In this document: piece after piece, positions 1 through 8,001 of the stretch
Layout of the letters: every line of letters begins with the position of its first letter
How positions within the stretch are numbered: position 1 is the stretch's first letter
Source of the DNA: Mesorhizobium hawassense
GTDB taxonomy: Bacteria > Pseudomonadota > Alphaproteobacteria > Rhizobiales > Rhizobiaceae
Length of the DNA: 64,000 nt
Assembly: GCF_003289945.1 (NCBI RefSeq)
Contig: NZ_QMBP01000011.1
Location: forward strand, 162,286 to 226,285
Direction of reading: 5' to 3'
Notes under the pieces: model-generated
What the model saw: the letters and a program-made list of their open reading frames with translations, nothing else
Database searches by the model: none
Told to the model about the DNA's origin: nothing
Made by a program: the position numbers and the translations under genes

Positions 1-410
1 GCCAGCTGGTCGGCAAGGCGGCCGGACAGCTTCACGTAATTGTTGGGGTTCCTGTAAGGCACGGCCGGCACTTCGATCAGCTCGGCACCGAGCAGCTTGA
101 TCGTGTCCTTCTTCTCCTGGCTCTGGGTGTCGGGGATGACGATCACGGTGCGGTAGCCGAGCGCCTTGGCAACCAAGGTCAAACCGATGCCGGTGTTGCC
201 TGCCGTGCCTTCGACGATGAGCCCGCCGGGCTTGAGCAGCCCGCGCTGTTCGGCGTCGCGGATGATGAACAGGCCGGCCCGATCCTTGACCGACTGCCCC
301 GGATTCATGAATTCGGCCTTGCCGAGAATCTCACAGCCGGTCGCCTCCGAGGCCTTGTTGAGCCGGATCAGGGGCGTGTTGCCGATCGCTTCGATCACAG
401 AACGGGGCAT
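1..410 (-). CDS. cysK: cysteine synthase A, N-terminal part (cut by window edge)
   Basis: PLP-dependent O-acetylserine sulfhydrylase, which makes cysteine from O-acetylserine and sulfide in the cytoplasm. The visible 136 residues start MPRSVIEAIGNTPLIRL, the family's N-terminal signature, and carry NPGQSVKDRAG around residue 36-46, where the lysine of SVKDR is the PLP Schiff-base lysine. The later GTAGNTGIGL stretch matches the substrate/PLP-phosphate loop. The gene runs off the left edge, so the C-terminal half is not seen. It is divergent from the dehydrogenase at 603, with about 190 bases between them. It could be a cystathionine beta-synthase-like paralogue; the exact isozyme cannot be decided from half a protein. 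Confidence 0.85.
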   Translation of the reverse strand, partial: MPRSVIEAIGNTPLIRLNKASEATGCEILGKAEFMNPGQSVKDRAGLFIIRDAEQRGLLKPGGLIVEGTAGNTGIGLTLVAKALGYRTVIVIPDTQSQEKKDTIKLLGAELIEVPAVPYRNPNNYVKLSGRLADQL

Positions 411-602
411 GCAGGATTCCTTCAAGTGTGCGGCGAGACCCTAAAAACCGGACGCCGCGGTTTCAAGGCAAGATTTTGCCTGGTCCAGTCGCATTTCTGA
501 TGCTGCTGTGCTCGCGATCATTTCAACACCGGGCGCAAGAACCGCTCTTTTCATTCGTTTTCTTCACCGCTAGAGCAGGCCCGAACATTCGCAGGGCATC
601 GC

Positions 603-1451
603 ATGACACTCTACCGGGCCAATCCGAAGGACGGTGTCGCCTGGATCACGGGCGGCAGCAGCGGCCTCGGCCGCGCGCTGGCCAAGGATCTCGCCAATCA
701 GGGCTATGCCGTCGCGGTGACCTCCCTGCCGGAAGATCCGGCCGACACGCTGATCGTCGAAACGGCGCAAATGCCCGGGCATGTGAAGTCCTTTCCCTGT
801 GACGTCACCGACGAGGCCGGCATGGCACGAACGGCCGCCGCGATCGAGGAGCAAATGGGACCGATCGTGCTTGCCGTGTTCAACGCCGGCAACTACATCG
901 CCACCCCCGGCGAAAATCTGGTGGTGCGCGATTTCCACCGCTCCTTCGCCGTGAACTATTTCGGCATCGTCAACGGCGTGGTGCCTGTCGTCGACCACAT
1001 GCGCGTGCGGGGACGCGGCCATGTCGTCCTGGTCGGATCGGTCACCGCCTATTCCGGCTGGCCGACCACGGCGGCCTATGGCGGCACCAAGGCCGCGATC
1101 AACATCCTGGCGGAGTCGCTCAAATACGATTTCGACAAGCTCAACATCCGCGTTCAGGTGATCAATCCGGGGTTCGTCGACACGCCGCTGACGGAAAAGA
1201 ACAAACTGCCCATGCCGGGCCTGATGCCCGTGCATCGCGCGTCGCGCCGCATGGCGCGCGGCATCAGGAAGGGCGGCTTCGAAGTTACCTTCCCCTACCA
1301 CATAAGCTGGCCGTTGAAGCTGCTTGGCCTCTTGCCGCGGCCGATCTGCCGCTTCGTCATCGGGCACACCACCAAATGGTGGGGGCGACCGCTGCATTTC
1401 GATCGCAGGCTGCCTGGCGAAAAAGATCCGTCCCGCGACAAGACGACGTAA
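603..1451 (+). CDS. SDR family oxidoreductase
   Basis: Classical short-chain dehydrogenase/reductase of 282 residues. Visible family marks are the Rossmann motif TGGSSGLG at residues 16-23, NAG at 93-95, the catalytic Ser145 in VLVGSVTAYS, and the Tyr158-xxx-Lys162 pair in YGGTK. The PG motif (NPGFVDTPL) follows, as usual. The substrate cannot be told from sequence. The C-terminal tail (after about residue 225) is basic and hydrophobic (ISWPLKLLGLLPRP), suggesting membrane association, as in SDRs that act on lipids. It reads in the same direction as the hydrolase at 1521, 69 bases downstream, and may be co-transcribed with it. Confidence 0.9.
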   Translation: MTLYRANPKDGVAWITGGSSGLGRALAKDLANQGYAVAVTSLPEDPADTLIVETAQMPGHVKSFPCDVTDEAGMARTAAAIEEQMGPIVLAVFNAGNYIATPGENLVVRDFHRSFAVNYFGIVNGVVPVVDHMRVRGRGHVVLVGSVTAYSGWPTTAAYGGTKAAINILAESLKYDFDKLNIRVQVINPGFVDTPLTEKNKLPMPGLMPVHRASRRMARGIRKGGFEVTFPYHISWPLKLLGLLPRPICRFVIGHTTKWWGRPLHFDRRLPGEKDPSRDKTT

Positions 1452-1520
1452 GCCGGCGAAACGGCGATTGCCCGCCGGCGGGGACGGCCATAGGTTGAGA
1501 ATCATTACCTGGAGACTGCG

Positions 1521-2510
1521 ATGGGGCGACGGATCGTGTTTGCAGTGCTTTGCCTTGTCGTCATCCTGGTCGCTGGCTTCTTCCTCGGCCCGCGCGTGCG
1601 GGCCGACACGACGATCCGTTTCGATCCGTCGGTGATCGGCGACGATCCGCAGGCCTATCTGGCACGCGAAGAGGCTGCCGTGCCCAACATCCGCGACGGG
1701 CTCGACAAGGAGATCATCTGGGCCAACCCGATGGTCCATGCCAAGACGCCTTTGGCCATCGTCTACATCCATGGCTTCTCCGCCTCGAAGGGCGAGGTTC
1801 GCCCCCTGCCGGACGATGTCGCGGACGAACTGAACGCCAACCTCTTCTACACACGCCTGACCGGTCACGGCCAGGACGGCGCGGCGATGGCTGAAGGTAG
1901 CGTCAATGCCTGGATCAACGACTATGAGGAGGCCTTGGCCATCGGGCGCGCCATCGGCGACAAGGTCATCGTCATCGGCACCTCGACCGGCGGCTCGCTG
2001 GCCGCATGGGCCGCGACGCAGCCGGGCGCCTCGGACGATGTCGCGGCAATCGCGTTCATATCGCCGAATTTCGGCGTCAAGGCATCCGGGGCCGAGTTGC
2101 TGACCATGCCCTGGGGCGGCCAGCTCGCCGAGCTTATCGGCGGCAAGGAGCGCAGCTTCCCGGCGCGCAACGCGCTGCACGAAAAGTTCTGGACCACCAA
2201 ATATCCCATGAAGGCGGTGCTGCCGATGGCCGCGCTTACCGAGCTCGCCTATGCCGCGCCGGTCGAGAAGGCAAAAATCCCTGCCCTGTTCATCTTCTCG
2301 GATTCCGACAAGGTGGTGCGGCCCGACCGTACTCGCGAGATCGCCGGGCGCTGGGGCGGTCCGCGTGAGCTGGTGCCGGTCGACGACAACGGCGATCCGG
2401 ACAGCCACGTGATCGTGGGCGACGTCCTGTCGCCGCAGACCACGCCCTTTCTTACGGAGCGTATCGTGGTCTGGGTAAAGGCGCTGATGCAGCAGCAGTC
2501 AGGCCAGTGA
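1521..2510 (+). CDS. membrane-anchored alpha/beta hydrolase
   Basis: 329-residue alpha/beta hydrolase. Residues 4-23 (RRIVFAVLCLVVILVAGFFL) form an uncleaved-looking N-terminal membrane anchor or signal peptide, so the catalytic domain is probably periplasmic. The oxyanion-region HGF is at residues 84-86, the nucleophile elbow GTSTGGS has Ser155, an acidic residue is offered by FSDSDKVV, and the histidine by DPDSHVI near the C-terminus. This resembles lysophospholipase/monoglyceride lipase-like enzymes, but the substrate is unknown. A GGAGA ribosome binding site lies just before the ATG. A strong hairpin follows the stop codon. Confidence 0.85.
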   Translation: MGRRIVFAVLCLVVILVAGFFLGPRVRADTTIRFDPSVIGDDPQAYLAREEAAVPNIRDGLDKEIIWANPMVHAKTPLAIVYIHGFSASKGEVRPLPDDVADELNANLFYTRLTGHGQDGAAMAEGSVNAWINDYEEALAIGRAIGDKVIVIGTSTGGSLAAWAATQPGASDDVAAIAFISPNFGVKASGAELLTMPWGGQLAELIGGKERSFPARNALHEKFWTTKYPMKAVLPMAALTELAYAAPVEKAKIPALFIFSDSDKVVRPDRTREIAGRWGGPRELVPVDDNGDPDSHVIVGDVLSPQTTPFLTERIVVWVKALMQQQSGQ

Positions 2511-2516
2511 AACGAG

Positions 2517-2549
2517 AAACGGCCGGAGCTATGCTCCGGCCGTTTCTTT
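2517..2549. terminator. bidirectional intrinsic terminator
   Basis: A perfect 13-bp stem (2517-2529 with 2533-2545) with a 3-base loop sits between the convergent hydrolase and helicase genes. The stem starts with AAA and ends with TTT followed by CTTTA, so it can serve both strands. Confidence 0.8.
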
Positions 2550-2571
2550 ACTTCGATCAGCCTTGATCGGC

Positions 2572-4029
2572 TCAGGCAGCCCGGTTCGCCGGGCGCTTGC
2601 CGCCGAAGCGGCGCTTGTTGTTGCCCTTGAAGCGCTTGAAGCCGTCGGGCTTGCCCGAGCCATTCGGCTTGGCCGCCGCCGGGCGTTCGCCCTGCGGCTT
2701 CGGCCCGCGCTCGCCATTCGGCTTGGCACCGAAACGCTTCATGTCGCCGCCGTTGCCCGGACGGCGACCGTCGCGGCGTCCGCCATGATGCTCGCGGTCG
2801 TTGACCGGCTCGAAATGGCGCTCGGTCTTTTCCCTCGGGTCACGCTGCGGATCAGGACTGCCTAGATGATCGGCGACGACCGGCAGCTTCATGCGGATGA
2901 TCCGCTCGACCTGCCGCAGCTTGGCGTTCTCCGAGGGATCGCAAAGCGTGATCGCGATGCCGTCCCTGCCGTTGCGGCCGGTGCGGCCAATGCGGTGGAC
3001 ATAGCTTTCCGCCTCGTCCGGCAGGTCGAAATTCACGACATGGCTGATGCCGGGCACGTCGATGCCGCGCGCGGCGATATCGGTCGCGACCAGGATGCGG
3101 ACCGAGCCGTCGCGGAAATCGTTGAGCGCCTTCTGGCGGGCGTTCTGCGACTTGTTGCCATGGATGACCGCAGCTTCGAAGCCGTCGCGGGCAAGGTCCT
3201 TGGTGACGCGGTCGGCGCCATGCTTGGTACGCGAGAACACGATCACCGAGTGCATCGCTTCGTCGGCCAGCATCTTGGACAGCACCTGGCGCTTCTGCTT
3301 GGTCCGGGCGAGCACCACGCTCTGCACGATCTCGGCCGCGGCCGTGCTCTGCGGCGCGACCTCGATGCGGACTGGGTTCTTGAGCAGCCCCTTGGCGAGC
3401 TCGGCGATCTCATCCGGCATGGTGGCCGAGAACAGCGCCGTCTGGCGATCCGGCGCGGTCGCCTTGGCGATGCGCTTGACGTCGTTGATGAAGCCCATGT
3501 CGAGCATGCGGTCACCCTCGTCGAGGACGAGCCATTTGGTGTCGGCAAGGATGAGGTCGCCTTCGCGCACCAGGTCGGTCAACCGCCCAGGCGTGGCGAT
3601 CAAGACGTCGACGCCGGGGCCGATCTTCTTGACCTGGCTGAAGCGCGAGACGCCGCCCAGAACGAGCGCCGTCGAGATGTGCGCGCCCTTGGCGAGCAGC
3701 TTGATGGTGTCCTCGATCTGCACGGCGAGTTCGCGCGTCGGCGCCAGGATCAGCGCGCGCGCCGTCCTAGGCCGGCGCTTGGTGCCGAGGCCGATGATCT
3801 TCGACAGGATCGGCAGCGCGAAGGCAGCCGTCTTGCCCGAACCGGTCTGGGCGATACCGAAAATGTCGCGGCCCTCCAGCTGCGGCGGGATCGCCTGCAC
3901 CTGGATCGGCTTTGGCTCGGTGAAGCCCGCGGCGGCAGTGGCCTTCAGCAACGCGCCGCTGATGCCAAGGGCTGCGAAACCGGAGAGTTCCCCTGCATCG
4001 TTACCGGGGAGAGTGTTTTCGTTGGTCAA
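2572..4029 (-). CDS. DEAD-box family ATP-dependent RNA helicase (DEGD variant)
   Basis: 485-residue RhlE-type RNA helicase, expected to remodel rRNA or mRNA structure in the cytoplasm. All core motifs are readable in order: Q-motif region FTEPKPIQVQAIP (36-48), Walker A AQTGSGKT (60-67), PTREL (97-101), TPGR (146-149), motif II DEGD (170-173), SAT (201-203), ATDIAARGIDVP and HRIGRTGR. Motif II reads DEGD instead of DEAD; codons at about 3517-3528 confirm the glycine. The C-terminal 90 residues are a basic, Gly/Arg/Lys/Pro-rich tail (GGRRDGRRPGNGGD; GNNKRRFGGKRPANRAA), a usual non-specific RNA-binding extension. It is transcribed alone, divergent from pccB. Confidence 0.92.
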   Translation of the reverse strand: MTNENTLPGNDAGELSGFAALGISGALLKATAAAGFTEPKPIQVQAIPPQLEGRDIFGIAQTGSGKTAAFALPILSKIIGLGTKRRPRTARALILAPTRELAVQIEDTIKLLAKGAHISTALVLGGVSRFSQVKKIGPGVDVLIATPGRLTDLVREGDLILADTKWLVLDEGDRMLDMGFINDVKRIAKATAPDRQTALFSATMPDEIAELAKGLLKNPVRIEVAPQSTAAAEIVQSVVLARTKQKRQVLSKMLADEAMHSVIVFSRTKHGADRVTKDLARDGFEAAVIHGNKSQNARQKALNDFRDGSVRILVATDIAARGIDVPGISHVVNFDLPDEAESYVHRIGRTGRNGRDGIAITLCDPSENAKLRQVERIIRMKLPVVADHLGSPDPQRDPREKTERHFEPVNDREHHGGRRDGRRPGNGGDMKRFGAKPNGERGPKPQGERPAAAKPNGSGKPDGFKRFKGNNKRRFGGKRPANRAA

Positions 4030-4422
4030 ATCTATCTTCTTTCAAGCGGCGCAATCGCCGCAAACGTCAATGGCGGCGGGGCGCAACCTGCCGTCGAAAC
4101 AAATCATCAGGAAACGACAAGGCGGCGGACAGGAGTGTCCGCACGGCTGCGCTGTCGTGCCCGCGGACTTCATGCCCCGGGGCTTTTTCGCCGTCTTGCC
4201 GATCGACCGAGGCCGACATACCGGAAAGAGGGAAAACAGACGCAACCAGTCTCATGCGTGGAGAAAGCCGGACGAGCCGGCCCAAGCGCCTATACCGCCG
4301 CATATGGCCGAGTCCGCGCCGAAATGCAAGAGGCCATGCTGCAATGCAGCAAAACAAGGACGCTTGCGCTGCCCTGCCCTCGCCATTACCACAAATTATT
4401 TATCCGTTTTGGGGAACCAGCG
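4030..4422. other. intergenic region between helicase and pccB
   Basis: 393 bases separating divergent genes. I see no convincing coding sequence here: open frames on both strands lack ribosome sites and family resemblance. It should contain the promoters of both genes. The one notable element is a 15-base palindrome at 4337-4351, listed separately. Confidence 0.6.
4337..4351. promoter_or_regulatory. candidate operator palindrome upstream of pccB
   Basis: TGCTGCA-A-TGCAGCA is a perfect 7+1+7 palindrome 72 bases before the pccB start. Short TGCA/GCAA-rich operators are used by the PccR/RamB-like regulators of propionyl-CoA carboxylase genes in alphaproteobacteria, so an operator is plausible, but this exact motif is not a textbook match. 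Confidence 0.3.
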
Positions 4423-5955
4423 ATGAAAGACGTGCTGAAGGAACTCGAGCGCCGTCGCGAAATCGCCCGCATGGGCGGCGGCAAGGACCGTATCGAGGCG
4501 CAGCACAAGAAGGGCAAGCTGACCGCCCGCGAGCGCATCGAGATCTTCCTCGACGAGGGTTCGTTCGAAGAGTTCGACATGTATGTCGAGCACCGCTCGA
4601 CCGATTTCGGCATGGAAAGGACCAAGATCGCCGGCGACGGCGTCGTCACCGGCTGGGGCACGGTCAACGGGCGCCCGGTCTATATCTTCGCCAAGGATTT
4701 CACCGTGTTCGGCGGCTCGCTGTCGGAAGCGCATGCCGAAAAGGTCATCAAGGTTCAGGAGATGGCGCTGCGCAATCGCGCGCCGATCATCGGCCTCTAC
4801 GACGCCGGCGGGGCGCGCATCCAGGAAGGGGTGGCGGCGCTCGGCGGCTATGCCGAGATCTTCCAGCGCAACGTGCTGGCCTCCGGCGTCATTCCGCAGA
4901 TCTCGCTGATCATGGGTCCTTGCGCCGGCGGTGACGTCTATTCGCCCGCCATGACCGATTTCATCTTCATGGTGCGCGACACCTCCTACATGTTCGTCAC
5001 CGGGCCGGACGTGGTGAAGACGGTGACCAACGAGACGGTGACCGCCGAAAGCCTCGGCGGCGCTTCCGTCCACACCACCAAATCCTCGATCGCCGACGGC
5101 GCCTATGACAACGACGTGGAGGCGCTGTTGCAGATGCGGCGGCTGGTCGACCTGCTGCCGGCGTCGAACACGGCCGAGATCCCCGAGATCGAGTGCTACC
5201 AGTCGGTGACGGACCACGACCTGTCGCTCGACCGGCTGATCCCAGACAATGCCAACAAGCCCTACGACATCAAGGAGTTGATCCTGAAGGTCGTCGACGA
5301 AGGCGATTTCTTCGAGATCCAGCAGAGCTTTGCGAAAAACATCGTCACCGGGTTCGGGCGCGTCGAGGGCCGCACGGTCGGCTTCGTCGCCAACCAGCCG
5401 ATGGTGCTGGCCGGCGTGCTCGATTCCGACGCCAGCCGCAAGGCGGCGCGCTTCGTGCGCTTCTGCGACTGTTTTTCCATTCCCATCGTCACCTTCGTCG
5501 ATGTGCCGGGCTTCCTGCCGGGCACCGCGCAGGAATATGGCGGGCTGATCAAGCACGGCGCCAAGCTGCTCTTCGCCTATGCCGAGGCGACCGTGCCGAA
5601 GATCACCGTCATCACACGCAAGGCCTATGGCGGCGCTTATGACGTCATGGCGTCAAAGCATCTGCGCGGCGACATGAATTATGCCTGGCCGACGGCGCAG
5701 ATCGCGGTGATGGGCGCCAGGGGCGCGGTCGAGATCATCTACCGCAAGGATATCGGCGATGCGGAGAAAATCGCAGCCCATACAAAGGTTTACGAGGATC
5801 GCTTCCTGTCACCCTTCGTCGCCGCCGAACGCGGCTATGTCGACGAGGTGATCATGCCGCATTCGACCCGGCGCCGCGTGGCGCGCGCGCTGCGCATGCT
5901 GCGCAACAAGGACATGCAGAATCCCTGGAAGAAGCACGACAACATCCCATTGTGA
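4423..5955 (+). CDS. pccB: propionyl-CoA carboxylase beta chain
   Basis: 510-residue carboxyltransferase subunit that moves carboxyl from biotin (carried by the alpha subunit) to propionyl-CoA, giving methylmalonyl-CoA for propionate and odd-chain/branched amino acid catabolism. The start at 4423 (MKDVLKELERRREIARMGGG) has GGGGA eight bases upstream and matches the family length; a much longer open frame extends upstream but overlaps the helicase antisense and is not coding. The crotonase-like carboxyltransferase halves are seen, with GLYDAGGARIQEG and GPCAGGDVYSPA in the N half and FVDVPGFLPG and RKAYGGAYDVM in the C half. The alpha subunit is not next to it; a glycosyltransferase follows almost directly. 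Confidence 0.95.
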   Translation: MKDVLKELERRREIARMGGGKDRIEAQHKKGKLTARERIEIFLDEGSFEEFDMYVEHRSTDFGMERTKIAGDGVVTGWGTVNGRPVYIFAKDFTVFGGSLSEAHAEKVIKVQEMALRNRAPIIGLYDAGGARIQEGVAALGGYAEIFQRNVLASGVIPQISLIMGPCAGGDVYSPAMTDFIFMVRDTSYMFVTGPDVVKTVTNETVTAESLGGASVHTTKSSIADGAYDNDVEALLQMRRLVDLLPASNTAEIPEIECYQSVTDHDLSLDRLIPDNANKPYDIKELILKVVDEGDFFEIQQSFAKNIVTGFGRVEGRTVGFVANQPMVLAGVLDSDASRKAARFVRFCDCFSIPIVTFVDVPGFLPGTAQEYGGLIKHGAKLLFAYAEATVPKITVITRKAYGGAYDVMASKHLRGDMNYAWPTAQIAVMGARGAVEIIYRKDIGDAEKIAAHTKVYEDRFLSPFVAAERGYVDEVIMPHSTRRRVARALRMLRNKDMQNPWKKHDNIPL

Positions 5956-5975
5956 GAAAGCTGCGCCGGCGAGAA

Positions 5976-6917
5976 ATGCGCATAACCCTTGCAGCCCAGA
6001 GCCTTATTCCAGCCAAGGGGTATGGCGGCACGCAGCGCCAGGTCGAATGGCTGGTCACCGAACTGGTCAGGCTCGGGCACCATGTCGTCCTGATCGCCGC
6101 GCCGGGATCGTCGCATCCGATGTGCGAGGTCAGGCATGCCGTCAGCGATGCCGAATGCCGGGCGGCGATCCCGCGCGATACGCAGATCGTCAACCTGCAC
6201 GCCTGGAAGGTCGAGGTCCCCTTCCCGACGCTCAACACCGAGCACGGCCATCTTCCGGACTATCCGCGGCCGCAGCCCAACTGGAACTTCCTCAGCGCCC
6301 GCCACGCCGAACTGCATGGCCGCAAGACCTTCGTCTATAACGGCTTTCCGGTGGATGCTTACCGGCTGGCGCCGTCGAAGAACGATCACCTGTTCTTCAT
6401 GGCGGCCATCGCGCGCGCCGGAAAGGGGCTGAACCGGGCGGTGGACCTTGCCAAAAAATTCGACTTCACGCTCGATATCGCCGGCGGTTCGCGCTGGAAG
6501 CTGCTCGGTCGCAGCAAGACGCGCCGCGAGGGCGTGTTCTTCAAGAGCCTTTCCGCCCGCTACCGCTTTCACGGCATGGTCGACGGCCGGGATAAGTTGC
6601 GCCTGCTGGGGGAATCGAAGGCATTCCTCAACCCGATCTCATGGGAAGAGCCTTTCGGCATGGCGCAGGTCGAAGCCATGCTGTGCGGCACGCCCGTGCT
6701 CACCACACCGCGCGGCGCGCTCGTAGAGACCGTCGATGCGGATACCGGCCGCTTCTTTGAGACCGACGAGGAGTTCGGGCGCGGTTTTGCCGAGATCGGA
6801 AGCCTGCCGGCGCAACGATGCCGCCAGTCGGCCGCCGACAGGTTTCCGATCGAGAAGACAGCGAAGGCCTATCTGGAACTCTATGCCCGCATCCTTGATG
6901 GCGAAGCGCTTCCGTGA
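5976..6917 (+). CDS. glycosyltransferase, GT4-like
   Basis: GT-B fold retaining glycosyltransferase of 313 residues. MRITLAAQSL..GYGGTQRQ is the usual N-terminal beta-strand and glycine-rich acceptor loop, and EEPFGMAQVEA near the C-terminus carries the E-x7-E nucleotide-sugar binding motif of GT4. The product and acceptor cannot be deduced. A GTG eight codons upstream (5952) would overlap the pccB stop by four bases and is the alternative start; I prefer 5976 because homologous proteins begin M-R/K-I. It probably shares a transcript with pccB and the GT9 gene at 6978, which suggests a surface polysaccharide or LPS role for the pair. Confidence 0.85.
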   Translation: MRITLAAQSLIPAKGYGGTQRQVEWLVTELVRLGHHVVLIAAPGSSHPMCEVRHAVSDAECRAAIPRDTQIVNLHAWKVEVPFPTLNTEHGHLPDYPRPQPNWNFLSARHAELHGRKTFVYNGFPVDAYRLAPSKNDHLFFMAAIARAGKGLNRAVDLAKKFDFTLDIAGGSRWKLLGRSKTRREGVFFKSLSARYRFHGMVDGRDKLRLLGESKAFLNPISWEEPFGMAQVEAMLCGTPVLTTPRGALVETVDADTGRFFETDEEFGRGFAEIGSLPAQRCRQSAADRFPIEKTAKAYLELYARILDGEALP

Positions 6918-6977
6918 CAAATCACCGTCATGTCCGCCATCGGCGGCGATTGTTCCGGATCGGAAAGGTAGCGCCTG

Positions 6978-8000
6978 TTGCGTCCCATCCTCGTCTTCTG
7001 CTTGCCGGCGATCGGTGACTTCATCCGTTGCCATTCGGCAATCCAGATTCTGGCCGAGAAGTTTCCGGGACATCCGATCGACGTCGCCACCTCGCCGCTA
7101 GCCGCGCCGCTGGCGCGGCTGATGCCGCATATCCGCAAGACCTGGATCGTCGAGAAACATTGGAGACCGGGGCTCAAAGAGCGCGCAGGCCTGGCGCGCG
7201 AAATCCGCAAGGAGGACTACCAGGCGGCCTATATGCTCACCAGCAGCACCAAGGCCGCGCTCATTCCGTGGCTGGCCGGCATTCCGGAGCGCATCGGCTA
7301 TCCCCGCGAATTCCAGTTCGGCATCATCAATCGCCTGCCGGCCGGCTGGCCGAAGAGCTTCGTGGCGTTCGGCCCGCGCAAGACGAGATTGTTCGAGCAG
7401 GCCTGCGCGATCGCGATGCTGGGCGAGAAGCCTGCCGATGACATGCGATTGCCTGCGCCACAAATGGCCGTTTCGGCCGAGGAACTTTCCGACTGGCGCG
7501 CCCGGCACGGGATCGATCCGGCGAGGCCGGCGCTGGCGCTCTACACCTCCGCTTTCACCAATTTCCGCTCCTGGCCGGCGGAGCGTTTTATCTCGGTGGC
7601 GAAGGATCACGCCCGGCGCGGCTGGTCGGTCTGGCTCATCGGCGGCCCGCGGGAACGCGAGGCGGCCGCCCAGATCCGGGCAGCGCTTCCGGAGGCGGTG
7701 GATTTCACGTCGACACCGCAACTGACCGACGCCATATGCCAGATCGCCGCCTCGACCGCCTTCCTCGGCGTCGACGGTGGGCTCTGCCATGCGGCCGCAG
7801 CCTTGGGCGGACCCTGCGTGCTCATCTTCGGATCGAACCGCTCCTATGAGACCGGACCGGTGAACGACCAGGTCCGCTATCTCGAGCCGCCGATTTCGAC
7901 GCCGAGCTGGGTCCACGACACACGCGGCGTCAGCGAGGAACGCGTCCTTGCGGCTCTGGCCGACGCCGTGGCGCAGTCGGGCCGCAGGCAGGAGGCCTGA
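6978..8000 (+). CDS. glycosyltransferase family 9 (heptosyltransferase-like)
   Basis: 340-residue GT9 protein, a family that adds heptose or similar sugars to LPS core on the inner face of the cytoplasmic membrane. N-terminal ILVFCLPAIGDFIRCHSAI is the family signature, and the C-terminal half has the FLGVDGGLCHAAAALGGPCVLIFG block that binds the nucleotide sugar. The start codon is TTG, with GGAAAGG about ten bases upstream; no ATG or GTG fits the conserved start. It lies 60 bases after the GT4-like gene. WaaC/WaaF are alternatives, but the substrate is not decided by sequence. Confidence 0.85.
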   Translation: MRPILVFCLPAIGDFIRCHSAIQILAEKFPGHPIDVATSPLAAPLARLMPHIRKTWIVEKHWRPGLKERAGLAREIRKEDYQAAYMLTSSTKAALIPWLAGIPERIGYPREFQFGIINRLPAGWPKSFVAFGPRKTRLFEQACAIAMLGEKPADDMRLPAPQMAVSAEELSDWRARHGIDPARPALALYTSAFTNFRSWPAERFISVAKDHARRGWSVWLIGGPREREAAAQIRAALPEAVDFTSTPQLTDAICQIAASTAFLGVDGGLCHAAAALGGPCVLIFGSNRSYETGPVNDQVRYLEPPISTPSWVHDTRGVSEERVLAALADAVAQSGRRQEA

Positions 8001-8001
8001 C

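Noticed and set aside
1490..1515. TTGAGAATCATTACC before the hydrolase, resembling an iron-regulator (Fur/Irr) box
   Set aside because: Only half of the palindrome matches, and nothing about the gene points to iron.
2866..4422. N-terminal extension of pccB by about 519 residues
   Set aside because: It lies over the helicase gene on the other strand and the intergenic region. The family start and ribosome site are at 4423.
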